The notes under the pieces were generated by a model, which saw only the letters and a list, made by a program, of their open reading frames with translations, was not told the DNA's origin and ran no database searches. A stretch of 64,000 nt of DNA from Phlebopus portentosus (lineage: Eukaryota; Basidiomycota; Agaricomycetes; Boletales; Boletinellaceae). Positions 13,901 through 26,777 of the stretch are shown piece by piece (positions within the stretch are counted from its first letter, which is position 1; each line of letters starts with the position of its first letter). The DNA lies in contig JAYXKI010000005.1 in the NCBI GenBank assembly GCA_037892935.1, forward strand, positions 310,001 to 374,000, written 5' to 3'. The position numbers and the translations under genes are program-made.

Positions 13901-15526
13901 ATGAGCAAAGCTCAAGATCCCAAAAGGGGTGGCGTTAAGTCGGGCAAGGGCGTAGCTGGTATTCTGGATCGGCGGAACACCGGGTTCGGCGGTTTGCTCA
14001 TCGACTGGAAAACCGTCTTCCATGATAAGGAAAACTCGGAAGTTCGACTCGTCGACGTGTGCGTAGACCATGTTGCGAAACTGAAACCGAAACCGACAAC
14101 GAGCGGGGGCTCGGTTCTACCAGCAGCACGACCGTCCCCGGTTCTTCTTCTGCTGATGCTGCTGCTGCTGCTACTGCTGCTTCGAAGAAGGCTTCTCCCC
14201 GAAGCGCAAGTTCACGTCGATTCCGGTGAAAGTGGATGGGAAGCCGTTCATGACGAGGCCGGCTTTTGATACGTTCTGGGAGTATGCGTCCGAGAGGCAC
14301 GCCGTCGAGGAGAGGAGGAGGGTCGGGGGCCGCAGCCGTGAGTTTGAATTTCTCTTCCTACACACGCAAAAAGTACTCCATACAGAAACTCAAATATATA
14401 TAAACTTAGATGGAGCAAGAAAAGTGTATTCTGGGAGTACAAGTTCTGCAGCGTCTTCCGCGTCGCAGACCGCGGCTCGCAGTTCCTCATCAAAGAGGTG
14501 ATCGAGAAGGGGGGGTCGCAAGAAGAGGAAGAGCTCCTCTTCCGAGTCTTGCTCTATAGCTCCTTCGTGCGCGTCGAGACGTACAAGCTGCTCTCAGCCG
14601 CACTTGGCCCGCTGTCGTGGAAGACGTACGACCACGCGAAGTACGCGCGGGTGCTGCTCGAGGCGGCTGATAATGGGGATAGCATCTACACGGGTGCGTT
14701 TCAGAAGTTCCCGCCCCAGCTGGGGTATAGCCACGCGCATGAGAACCACTTGGCGTTGTTGGAAATTATGATGAGTAATGACCTGCTCGGGAAGCTGAAA
14801 GGGTGCAAGTACATGGCGGATGCGTTCGATGTGATATACCAGTTCCCCGGTTCGGGCGATTTCGTGGCTTTTCAGCTGCTTATCAACCTCTCGTATACCC
14901 CCTTGGTGGATTTCAGCGAGAATGACTTCGTCATCGCAGGCGTTGGAGCCGTCAAGGGGCTCAAGAAGTGCTTCTCACCGTCGGACTCGGTGAGCGGGAG
15001 CGAAAGCGCGCTGATCAGGTGGATGACGGAGACGCAGGAGAAGCATTTCGCGAGGTTAGGGTTGGAGCCTGCGGTGCTCTCGAACGGGAATGGGGCCGAG
15101 AAGCGGAAGATGACGTTGGTGGATGTGGAACATACGCTGTGCGAGTTGCATAAGTACGTGCGGATACTCTCGAGCGCGGAGGGAGGCGGGTACGGTAAGC
15201 GATTTACGCAGAAGACGGCGCGGCTTGCGCGCTGGCCCGTGCTACCGCGCGCGTGGGCCGACCCGACGCGCACGCGCACGAGGCTGAAACCTGGGCGATT
15301 GGGGAACAAGCGCGCGGAGAAGGTGTATGTCGTGAATCGGATATTGGATAAGGGAGAGACGGACGAGGGGGAGGTGGTTTATTTCGTGGATTGGCTTGGG
15401 TATCCTGCGAGTGCGCGGACTTGGGAGCCTAGGGAGAGTCTTTTGGACGATGCGCCGCTTGCTGTGGAGGAGTATGAGCGGGAGAGCTCTGCGGGAAGTA
15501 GTTCGAGGAAGAGGAAGAGGGAGTAG
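13901..15526 (+). CDS. Predicted DNA-base hypermodification domain (5-hmdU DNA kinase helical / aGPT-Pplase-like) fused to a chromodomain
   Basis: Proposed exons are 13901-14058, 14124-14337 and 14410-15526. After a low-complexity Ala/Ser linker the protein has the family blocks RPAFDTFWEYASERH, YKFCSVFRVADRGSQFLI, EEELLFRVLLYSSF, MMSNDLLGKLKGCKYM, FPGSGDFVAFQLLINLSYTP, DFSENDFVIAGVGAVKG and LIRWMTETQEKHFARLGL. These match the domain first described as the helical domain of 5-hydroxymethyl-dU DNA kinase and later linked to thymine hypermodification in phages. The last ~70 residues form a chromodomain (VYVVNRILDKG, FVDWLGYPASARTWEP), a histone-methyl-lysine or nucleic-acid reader, followed by a basic tail. 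Two apparent single-base deletions in homopolymers (C4 at 14197-14200, G5 at 14325-14329) break the frame as given. Whether they are real or assembly errors is unknown. The family call is from memory of motifs; the nuclear role is inference. Confidence 0.65.
14149..14182 (+). repeat. CTG/GCT microsatellite in coding linker
   Basis: This imperfect trinucleotide run (CTGCTGATGCTGCTGCTG and onward) lies in the linker between the N-terminal exon and the conserved domain. It reads as an Ala/Ser-rich stretch in the intended frame. It is a likely length-polymorphic site. Confidence 0.8.
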
Positions 15527-16130
15527 TTTCTTGATTTTTCTTATTCTTATTCTTTTGGATTGAATAGTTCACGGAACTGATTTGTTCTTTACTTATCTGT
15601 ATTCATCAATAGTGATTTTATCTGCAAATATGTCGAAATGGCGGGATCTTGTTGTAATTAACTGTATACACACATCGTTGCTGGTCGCTTGGCGCTATAC
15701 TTGATTTGAATATACTCAACGGTCTACTGCAAAATACTTGTTCTTTCGTGTATGTCAATGACGGGGCCATCAATTTCTTAGTCAGCACGAGTTAAGGTTG
15801 ACGGGGAAATCAAAGCTCGCCTCGAGTCGAGTTCTTCACTGCTCAGCAAGTCCACTTGTCTTCCACCTTCTCGACGACATTCTCGACGCTCTCGACGTCC
15901 GTTGTCGCTGTCGTTGCCGTTCGTCGGGCGTCTCGTATCACCGACGTCGGGTATCGCGAAGCTCTTTCCCTGCACGCATTTGGGTCGTCGCTTGTCGTTA
16001 GCATCACCTGATCACGCTCCTCTTCTCTTTCATTTCTTCCCGTCACTACCTCAGTTTCTGCGCGTCTCCGCGTCTCTTTTTTTTTGTTCCCTATTTTTTC
16101 TCTCTTTCTCTGCTTGTGTCGGCGTGTGCC
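15527..16130. other. Intergenic / 5' leader region
   Basis: The first ~250 bp form an AT-rich 3' flank. The last ~150 bp before ATG 16131 are strongly pyrimidine-rich (TTTTTTTT near 16078-16085, CTCTTTCTC), a typical fungal leader. Apparent frames here lack motifs. Confidence 0.45.
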
Positions 16131-19100
16131 ATGACGACCGCGGCAACCACGGCGGCGGCGGCGTACCCGTCTGCTGTTGACGAACGACATTTCCACCAAC
16201 ACTCTCATCTCTCGGCTGCTGCTACTGCCGTTTATGGCTCAACGGGTATGAGCAACGGTCTGAACGGCATGAGTGGCATTGCCGATGCTGCTGCGACCAC
16301 TACTACTACAACTACAACTGCCGGTGGTTACAACGCAGTACAAGTGGGACAGGACAGCCTCAAGGGTTAGCACCACCGTCGTACGGGTACAGTTATAGAG
16401 ACAGGGAATACACACACCACCACAACAACAACAACAGCATCAACAGCATCAACAGCAACTTTACCCGTCGTTTAGCGAGAGAGGCAGCCCGAGTCCTTTA
16501 CCTCACATGGTCCATTCGTCTTCGTACGGCGCAGGCGAATATCCGGTCGAAAACGCGGCGACGGCGACGGCCTATGATCCCGCCGTGGGACACCCTCCTG
16601 CTTCTGCATCAATTGTTAATGAAAGCCCCGGTACGGGTGCTGATCTGCATATCCGACATCCGTCTTCGCCATATGGGCATGTGCAGGAAGCGACTACTAC
16701 TACTACTACAACGACGAATGCGACGATGACAAGCGCGGCTACAGGAGCAACTTCCATGGCGGATCCTAATGACCGACAAAGGCGGTATACGCATGCACTC
16801 GCGGCGTCGGGGACGACGCCCTACCTCAGCGAATCTTTTCGTCATTCGAAGAACGACTCGGGGATATTCACAGATATCCGTTCCGCGGTCGACACGCCTG
16901 TCGACATCGTGTCCGAGTCGAGCGCGACGCCTGGTGGGAGGCAAACAACGACTCAACAACATCATCAACAGCAAATACAGCAAAACGTAAACGTAAACGG
17001 GTACGGGACTGGGATGCCGAAGCACCCGTCTATCTCTCCCGCTACGCCCACGCACGGGAACGTGCCGCCTCCCCGACATTCGCCAATCGTGCCCTCGAGC
17101 GCGGCGCCGTCGTATAAGCCTGCGGCAATTCCCATCTCGTCGAGCACGCGTGCTGTTGCGCAGCAGCCGACGTACATCACACCCCCGTCCTCTCCCACTC
17201 CCATCGCAGTCAACCCCATCTATACTTATACTGACGCGACACCCCGATATGGTGGTCAACAACAACAACAGCGACAACAGCAGCAGCAACAGACATATCG
17301 TCCCACAACCGGGTACCCTACTCCACCCGACGGCCGGGAGATCTGCGTCGAGTGCGCCATGCGTGACCAAGACATGGCTGACGTCGACGTGACGAGCCCC
17401 GGGGTGTGGGATCGGGAGAGCGACATACTGTATCACGAACTCTGTCGTCAGGAAATGGAAGAGGAGGAAGAGCGGGCGGGCGCGCCAAGGCTTCGAGTTC
17501 TAGCTCTGAATCACATCAGGTCCTTGTTCGGCATAAGGATCTCAATAGGCCACGGGCACGAGGCAATCGCCTCACAGAGCCTCATTTGAAGCTCTGGAAC
17601 TCTATGGTGCGTTGTTATACTTTGTAAAGTTTGATGGATGTGATGATTGATATAACTTTGGCTAAAATTATCATTATTATGAATTTTTGAATTGTAGAAC
17701 CCGCGTGAACCGCAAGCGCGCCAGCAGGGAATTGAACTTTACATCAAAACGCAGGTTGCGCTGCTGGAGGCTGAGGCGCTTGCACATGCGAGAGCTATGC
17801 AGGAATCTCGACTTTTGGAGAGTAAACTAAAAGATACGTACGACCATTTACGACGATCGACGTACGATGTGTCGAACGGCACCACGATGGTCGACGAAAA
17901 TGGGCTGAGGCTCAAAGCGTCATTACACGGCCAGAAACGGTCGGTATCTGGACCGACGCCTATTTCTCTTGGTCCAATCATAGTCGATGGAAACCATCAT
18001 AATCGCCATCATCATCAGAGCCAGAGTCGGGAAGTGACCCTGCTTGAAAATGGCATGATCGTTGAGCAAGTCGATGTGCGCAAGGAAGAGCGTGAGCGCC
18101 GACGCGAAGAGAAGCGCGAGCGCAGTCGGGCGCGCAAGTCGTCCCGCGGTTCGGGCGGAGACCGGAATGGGGAAGTGATGTCGATGTATTCGGCTCACAG
18201 CCCTCTACCGTATCAGACAGATAGTGGATTCTATACTGCTGCGTCTAATGGCTCAGGACCTATGTTGGCTCGAGAACGTGATCGGCCGATGTCGGTCTCA
18301 CAGTCCAGTACGCGCGCGATGAGCGTGCTGACTACGCCTCAGCCTTTGACGCCCCCACCTGGTTCTGCGCCTGGTTCCGTGCGCCCACCAAACACGCGTG
18401 TTCACTCGCAGATATCGCTCGTTGACTCACAAAGTATAAGCTCGGCGAGTATGAATGCGAACCGACGGTCCAAGTTCTTCGGGTTCCGGAACTGGAGCGA
18501 GGCGTGGAAGAGTCGGGATAGCTTTGCACCCTCTGGGGTGATGTCTCTTTCGGGGAGCATGATGGATATGCAGTGAGTTTCTCGTCTTTGTAGATAGCTG
18601 TTTATATATTCACGTTGCGCTTTCTAGTCTTGCACTCGACCGCGAGCGGCAAGCTATGCAGACGCGTCCGATGACGGTTGATTTGGGGAGCAACGCTCCT
18701 TCTATCCGACATAGTCAAATCTTCCCCCGACGCGCGTCGGTGTCTGTCGACTGCGACGTCCCGTCCCGCGGACTCGACCGACCGAAGAAAAAGAAGGGCC
18801 TTGCGAAGATCTGGGGGATGGTCAGAGGCAACAAAGGCTCGAAAAGCGAAGCTCAACGTGCGCGGGATGCCACACCCGTCGAGCGATCTGAGGATGACAC
18901 GCCGCTTGCTCCGCCACCACCTTTATCGTATCTTGTTAATCGTACATCTCGGGATCGATCAATGTCGAATGCGTCGAGGCGTACGTCTGTACCGCCCGGA
19001 ACGGGTGGGGGACCTTCTAACGGAGCGCTTCCTACTCCGACGTCGATACGAAACACGTGGTTGGAGGATGTGACAGTATCAAGAGGTATGGGAGGTATGT

Positions 19101-20104
19101 TGCCTGCGCATACGGAGGAATCGCATAGTAACGCGAATGGGTATGGCGGACCCGAGTCGAATACGACGAGAACGGCTATGCAAGGCCAATCTATGGGTGG
19201 TGAGCCTGAGATGCGTCAGCGTTCACAGGATTACGGACCGGATCTGAATGGGCCTGTCATCCATACACCGGGCTCTCCACGACCAATATCGGTATACTCG
19301 TTGCACAAGTCGCTCCCGCCTTTACCGAACGAGGCTCCGGCGAGCCAGTCGATGCCTACGCCTGTCGACTCGCCGAGGCCTGTGACGATGTTCGATATGA
19401 ACACGCATTCCCACCTGAGCGCGCCGAATATGAACGAGCAGCATAATGACATGCTTGGTTCTCCGCAGCCTTACTTCTCTCGTGATATTCGTCGACAGTC
19501 GTTTGGCGGGATGGCTTCCCGGCCTGACTTGACCGCGTCGGGTACGTTCCCACTGTCGTCTGGGCGTGGAAATACGCGCCCGGGAATGGGAGCGGCACAA
19601 GACCCGTTTGGGTATTCACCGTACGCCGAGATGGGGACTATGAGGATGTCGGCTTCGGCGTCACGTTCCACAGGGGGGCTAGGACTTGGACTCGCACCGG
19701 ACGATACCGTCCGGTGCGGGAGTGACAAGACGGTCGGGAAGCGGAGAAGCAGGTTCGGGTTGTCGAACCTCATTGGCAAGATGACAGGCGGGTCCCGCAC
19801 AAGCATGAATAACAGCAATAGCGCAAGCGAGGGACGTCTGTCCGTCACCGTCTCTCCTCCCGGTCCGCCCACGAGCGAGTCGGACCAGCATCAGGACGGG
19901 TCGCCCTCAGTGACGGAGTACGGCGTGGGGAATGGGAGCAGTCGGTCACGACATAACGGAAATGGGTATGCGACACCTGGGCAGGGCGCGTCGAGGATGA
20001 GCGTTGCGTCGAGGCGCGCGATTGAGGAGCTTGTGGACCAGGACCCCAAGTTCGTTGCGTATCGATACCCGTCGGTGGATCAGAACATCGCACTGCTTCG
20101 TTGA
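16131..20104 (+). CDS. Large low-complexity protein conserved in basidiomycetes, function unknown
   Basis: I do not recognise a domain of known function. Exon 1 is 16131-16337; a 61 bp intron ends at 16398; exon 2 runs from 16399 to 17606; then come 17698-18572 and 18628-20104 (stop 20102-20104). The protein is Ser/Pro/Gln/Thr-rich with poly-Thr, poly-Gln and His/Gln runs. A more ordered motif CVECAMRDQDMADVDVTSPG (about 17345-17400) leads to an acidic run. A predicted coiled coil follows, KTQVALLEAEALAHARAM (about 17745-17800), and then a basic region KKKKGLAKIWGMVRG (about 18790). The frame changes once between EEEEERAGA and KASSSSSESHQ near 17480 with no usable intron there, so one base may be missing in a GC-rich run. 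A fragment of this gene is copied at 56269-56750. Confidence 0.7.
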
Positions 20105-20901
20105 CGTTCGAACGTCTAAATGGGAGGTCCGTCTGTGTATCTGTGTGCTTCGTGACCTCGTGTACTTCAGGTATCGTCCTTTACATCTTGTTTTCTCTCT
20201 TCCGCAAACCCAACTTTTTACGTACGTATGTACAAAGTAGCAATTCCTGTCGTAATATCATGCCTTATGTCCTCTCTCTTTTTCATCCCCTCCCACACAT
20301 CCACACTGACTCTTGTCCCGCTCTCATTTCTCACTCGCTTCTACTACTATTACCACTCTTTATTCTCGCTTTCTCCATCCTTGTCGCTCCTCACTCGACT
20401 TGACATTCGTCCCCAACCTACAACACCGCGTATCCTTTCCTTTCTTCGGGGTCTCCTCTAGGTCCTTTTCAAAGTTTGATACTCTCAGATTTTTTCTTCT
20501 TTTCGTGTCGTTTTGCATTTCATTTCATTTCCGATTCCGATTACCGGTTTCAATTTTTATCAAAATGATGGATCAGTTAATTAATTAATTAATTAATTAA
20601 TTAATTAATCCTATTCCTTCATGCATTCTGTAGGACATTTCCTTTCTCTGGTACTATGTAGTACTTGAGTGATTCGATTCGATTCGATACAGTGCAGTCC
20701 AATACAGTTCAATGCAAAAAGTCGCAAGCATTACAGTGATGACGATGCTTTTTATGTGGACGCATATGTATGTCTACCGCTGTCAACAACTTTTTATTGT
20801 TTCATTTTGCGATGAGATACTGTTCATCTGGTCTTTTCCCCCTCCTTTTCTGTGCACTTGGACCAGAAAGAACAGAAAGTTTATTATTGCTTGATCAATA
20901 T
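20105..20901. other. Intergenic region with simple repeats
   Basis: This is a pyrimidine-rich 3' flank (20230-20550) followed by AT-rich DNA. It contains a TTAA run at 20577-20609 and a GATTC-type run near 20671-20689. No gene is supported. Confidence 0.5.
20577..20609. repeat. (TTAA)n microsatellite
   Basis: Eight perfect tandem copies of the self-complementary tetranucleotide TTAA. Confidence 0.95.
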
Positions 20902-21660
20902 TTATGATAGAAGACATTGCACTATTTGCCTCTCTCCCTTAAGAATCCCTAAAAACCTATCCCAAGTGATGTATCTGCCTAGGGTCTCCTCATCAATTTC
21001 CAGTCCAGACATTGCACTATTTGCTTCCCACCCCTTAAGAATCCTCCAAAACCTATCCCAAGCAATGTATCTGCCTACAGTCTCCTCATCAATTTCCAGT
21101 CCAGGCTCTTTCAACCTCTTCCTTTCCAGAAGAGCATCGAGAAATATCGACAAAAAGGGGTCGATACAGCTTGGTACCAGAGGTTTGTAAAGGTTCGTGA
21201 ATAGGTCGTACATATATGTACATTCAGATCCGAGCACAATGCAGTGGCTGCTTCCGCCTTACACTGGACAAGTACGGTGTCCACAGTCATAATGCTGTTT
21301 CTTCAAAAGTGTCTGTCTTTATTTCAATGCCGTTAGAATTATGGGAGCCGATCCAGCAAATGACATAGAAGAATTAATGCTTCCCAGTCTAGTGTTTCTT
21401 CGCCATTCTTTGCGTTGACAGAGGCCAGATCAAAATCGATCAGGACTCCATATACAGTGTCGTCGTCATTGTAGCGCACCAGCAAGTTATGAAGATTACT
21501 GTAATATCCTTTTGGGAGATTTGCTGTTTGTTTTTAGTCAATATGCCTGTTTGACCCATCTTTTCCGTACTCACTTTGCACGATGTCACTATTACTCTGC
21601 ACATAAGATCTGCCATCTCAAAGTTCATATTTTGCATGCTCTGCTCCAATAAGGATGCTT
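20902..21660 (-). pseudogene. Degenerate FunK1 kinase fragment with duplicated C-terminal tail
   Basis: Minus-strand remnants of a FunK1-type kinase. Near 21400-21500 the sequence still reads as the kinase segment with VLIDFDLAS-like residues (the DFG-equivalent), and near 21340 as part of the C-lobe. The C-terminal tail motif (EIDEETLGRYITWDRF) occurs twice, at about 20915-21009 and 21010-21104, a 95 bp tandem duplication. Large parts of the domain are missing and frames are broken. A copy of its right-hand half lies at 56750-57219. Confidence 0.6.
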
Positions 21661-21737
21661 CGTGTATTTCTGGACCTCTCCTACTTCAACAAGCACTATG
21701 GGCAATTTAGATTTTACATCGGATGATAAATGGATTA

Positions 21738-22952
<1,215 letters not shown>

Positions 22953-23071
22953 TCATGAATGAGGTGGATGAAGCAGGGACGGAGATGATTTGTAGGTGCT
23001 GGGGGTGGATAGAGTGGCATGACAGTACTAGTGGTGGCAAGAGACAAAGAGGACGACACGTCAAAATGCAT

Positions 23072-23269
23072 CTAAGTTCGTCTGACACTTGTCACTCAGT
23101 CTCGCGCGCGTAGATCTGTGTAGATTTACATAGTTTGATTATACAAAATGTAGTCTAGTTCTATATATCAACTCTCAAAATCTAATCAAGCACCATGTCA
23201 GCTAGACAAAACTATACGGACTTTTATGTTGTGTGATCTACACAGAAATGCATATATCTGTGTACATAA
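23072..23269. other. AT-rich spacer
   Basis: Between the hsp70 remnant and the MITE. No gene is supported. Confidence 0.4.
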
Positions 23270-23780
23270 GGGCCTGTTCGGCTGCAGCGTGATCTGAGAT
23301 AGTCTCTGCCAAAAAATGTTGCGTGATTTGAGATGATGTAGAGGGGTGATCTGAGGTTTCGATGAGCGTTCGGTGCACTTTCAGAAATCGCGTTCTCACA
23401 TCACGGTCTCGCAACTTCCCTGCCAAATGGACCTCTATCTGAAAAACAGCTCAGACCTGTTTTTCAGATAGCGATATCTCACATCATCTACCAGTATCTC
23501 ATCCATACACAACAACTCAGTCACAAAAAAAATAATTAAAAATTACAAAAATAATCTATCTATATGGGCGCACGGCTCCCCAGTTGAAATTGAATTTTTA
23601 CATGCATGCAATGTGGTGCTATGGGCTCTCAGCAAAAGTGAGGGTTTGAGACCAGCCGCGAGATGGGGGGTGCAGAAACATTCCCATGGTAGAGGTACTC
23701 AACTTGCTGCAACTTGCACACTTGCATGTTGCGATTGAGGAAAATCACGATCTCGCGAGAAAGTGCAACCGAACAGGCTC
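23270..23780. mobile_element. PIF/Harbinger-like MITE (511 bp)
   Basis: Terminal inverted repeats GGGCCTGTTCGGCTGCA (left) and the complement of GAGCCTGTTCGGTTGCA (right) are flanked by a TAA/TAA target duplication (23267-23269 and 23781-23783). A 3 bp TWA duplication and GC-rich ends starting GGGCC are typical of PIF/Harbinger elements. There is no transposase inside. An internal palindrome (CTGAAAAACAGCTCAGACCTGTTTTTCAG region, about 23440-23470) is present. The TIR and TSD are seen directly; the superfamily is inferred. Confidence 0.75.
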
Positions 23781-24128
23781 TAATGTATCTTGTTCTACAC
23801 AAATTTTCTGTGTGATGTAAGACAAATTTTTGCGTAAATTTCTTTATCTTAGGTATGTACGGCTACACAGGCATGTGTTAGGGACCTCCAATATGCAGTG
23901 ATTGATATGTAATTTGACATTTTCAATATCATTATGCATGTCCTCATTTGGGATATTTAGAATATCATCAAAGCGGATATTCTGATTGACCAAACTTTTA
24001 GGGATATTTGCTTTGATGATATTCTAAATATACCAAATGAGAACATGCATCATGATATTGAAAATATCAAATTACATATCAATCCATTTATCATCCAATG
24101 TAAAATATATACTAAATTGCCCGTAGTG

Positions 24129-24252
24129 ACGTGAAGGGGTGTGACGACGATCGTGACGCGCATGATGATGATTGGATGCACGTGATGCAGAAGACGAACA
24201 CGTGCACGTGCCGTCAACGCGGCCTCGTTCTCATCCATCCACCACCATCACC
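24129..24252 (+). promoter_or_regulatory. FunK1-A proximal promoter with CACGTG cluster
   Basis: Between the foldback element and the ATG there are three CACGTG boxes, one at 24179-24184 and two overlapping in ACACGTGCACGTGCC (24198-24211), plus repeated GTGACG/GTGACGCG motifs. The same boxes are kept in the copy upstream of 57611, which shows they were duplicated with the gene. Use as bHLH sites is inference. Confidence 0.4.
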
Positions 24253-26777
24253 ATGGCCGATAACTTACCGCCTCCTGTGACTCCCAAGAAAGGCAGAATA
24301 AGCAAGCCTCTTAATCCTTCAGACTTCGCAACACCAGCCGGGCGTACCGTCTCATCTTATACTAGCTTCGAAGGTTTCGTTGCGGATCCTCAAACCGCGG
24401 CAAAGTACGACACGATCGATCTAAAGCTCGCGAAACTTATTCCTCTCGACGCCTTCCTACTTGGCTTAGGAGTGCCAGAAGAAAGCTTAAGGGCCGAGGA
24501 TCCCGCTATTAGCTCTGTCGCATCGAGTGGAGAAGTCCTGAACAAGCGGGACCAGTACTGCGCAAAGGTGACCGCGGAGGCGCAACGATACCGGACGTTT
24601 TGCGATTACTCGAATTATATTATCTCGAAATTCGAATCCAAGCGCATTCTTTTCGCTCGAAACGATCCGAGACTCCTCCCGGGGCTATGCTCACTCTCTT
24701 TGAAGCCTGACGTTGTCGCCCTCAGCAGCGATCGGCCCGACATTGCGAACGATCAGTGGACGAAGTTTTCCACTCGAGGGCCAGTCAAGAAACAGGTTTC
24801 ATGGCTGTGGAAAGACGTGAATATTGTAGCGGAGTTCAAGAAGTATCATGAAGTGATACAATGCGAAGAGACGAATGTCAAGTGGACGCTCAATCCCGTG
24901 ACTCATTTTGACAACGAAACGATACCACCTTTAGCAGATCAGCACAGCGAGACTGATTCTCGTGACCATGATATTGCCGCTGCGGTTTCGCAATCTTCGA
25001 AGTCCGGATCTCGGGGTGGCGGCGGCGCTATCGTCGTACCAGCAGGACCCGTGATACCAGTCCCGCCAATGTCGACTTCCGTGTCTGTCGCGACCTCAGT
25101 TTCAGAAGGGAGAAAGAGGATGATAGAAGAAGCCGATGAAAGGGGTTTTGAACCTCATAAAAAGCTTAGACCATCGACGACAAAAGCCATTGTGCGTCGT
25201 GATCTGATAATCGACGGTGCAAAGTATGCCGTCGAGCAGCTGTCCTTCGTGCCTAGTCGGAGACACGCACTCGAATTCCTCATACTGGACGCTAAATTAT
25301 ATCTTGCGTATTATGATCGAGCTGGACCGGTTTATTCGTATCCCTTCTACTTCGCCGAGGACATATACCGATTCGTGTTGCTTATGAAAAGGCTGGCCGA
25401 AATGAATAGTTGGGAAATGGGCTTCCTCGAGAATCTGAAAGATGCCGAAGTACCAGCAACCGACATCGTCCGGGAGTTATTGTCCCAGGGCAACAAAGAA
25501 TCGCCAGCTAGCCCCAGCCCGTCGACATCCTCTCCCGACTCCGCCTCTGATCTCCCGAGCGATACAAATGCATTACAGAGTGCAGAGAAGGAGAAACCTG
25601 GAGACATACCTCCCGAAACCCTCGAGGCAGTAAAAACCATAAACTCGGGGCAGCACTTGTTTAAACTGGAAATTGACATGCTCGTGGTATATCTTATATC
25701 AGAAATAGGAGGGCGTCGTCCATATGGGCTGGTCAGTAGGGGGACTGCAGTGTATATGTCGTATTATCCTGAAAAGAGAGCTCTGGTTGCGGTCAAAATC
25801 AGTTGGCCGGCGGCAAGACGGCTTTCGGAGGTGGAGATATTGAAGAAAGCGCGGGCAGTGCTGCGGAAGGTCGACGCGGATCCTAATCTAAAGCAGAAAT
25901 ACGGTGATAGGAAGCTCGAAGAGTCCTTGCCTTTCATAATCGGACAAAAGGACATCGACGATCTGAAGAAGAAATGGTCATTCAGATGGGTGACGCAGAG
26001 GTACTACACGAACTTTGACGAGGCGTGGAATCGTATCTGCCGAGTAATAATTATGGAACTCCTCCGTCCTTTGTTCTCAGTAACGACGTTGGATCAGTTC
26101 AAGGAAGCGATTCGGGATATTGTACTGGGTGAGCATAGTAGCCATCGGGTGAGTCTTGAGCTGACGGCCTTTCCTGCCCAGCCCATCATTTCCTGTTTAA
26201 CAGTGAAGCTCGAATTCTCCACCGCGATATTAGCCTTCATAATTTGATGGTTCGCTATTATCCTGCTAGTGACAAGATCCACGGTGTTCTCATCGATTTT
26301 GATCTCGCTTCACTGGGTTTACCGACTCCTGAGGGACACTTGGGAAGACGGACGGGAACCCGCCCTTACATGTCAGTAGATCTCCTTCGCGAAGAAACCC
26401 CTCTGCATCTCGAAAGATTCGACTGGGAATCGTTCTTCTATGTCATTTGCTGGATCGCATCCCACTATTCTGCAGGCGATGAAGTGCAAACTGATGCGTT
26501 CAATGAATGGAACGAGCCCGACGATAAAAAGCTCAGGAGTATCAAGAATGAGTTGCTATTCGGGCATAGCGAACCGAACTTGAACGTCCTATTCACGGAC
26601 TTCTATAAGCCGTTATACTTGTCCTGGATCAGACCCATTCAGATAATGTTTCGAGATGCCGATCTAGCGAGGGGTGACTTCAACGTGACTCCAAACGCAA
26701 ATCCTGAGGATTTCGATGAGGAGACGCTCGGTGGCCATGTTACCTGGGAGAAGTTTTGGGGGTTTATAAAACAATGA
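24253..26777 (+). CDS. FunK1 fungal-type protein kinase A (full length)
   Basis: This is a member of the FunK1 kinase family that is expanded in mushroom-forming fungi; substrates are unknown. Two exons, 24253-26128 and 26182-26777, give 823 residues. The ATG gives MADNLPPPVTPKK, since the frame upstream has only a TTG. The N-terminal half is a conserved non-catalytic region (FARNDPRLLPGLC, KPDVVALSSDRPD, WLWKDVNIVAEFK). A Ser/Pro linker follows (about 25500-25570). The kinase domain has RPYGLVSRGTAVYMSY (glycine loop), LVAVKISWPA (ATP lysine), ILHRDISLHNLM (catalytic loop Asp and Asn) and VLIDFDLASLG (DFG equivalent). The end is ETLGGHVTWEKFWGFIKQ. The 53 bp intron (26129-26181) joins VLG/A to HHFLFNSEARILHRD. 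No damage was seen. It is convergent with the truncated kinase B. Confidence 0.9.

Noticed and set aside
16609..17436. Minus-strand open frame of 275 codons opposite the low-complexity gene
   Set aside because: Arg-rich shadow of the Ser/Gln/Thr-coding exon on the plus strand. The plus-strand frame has splice sites and conserved motifs.
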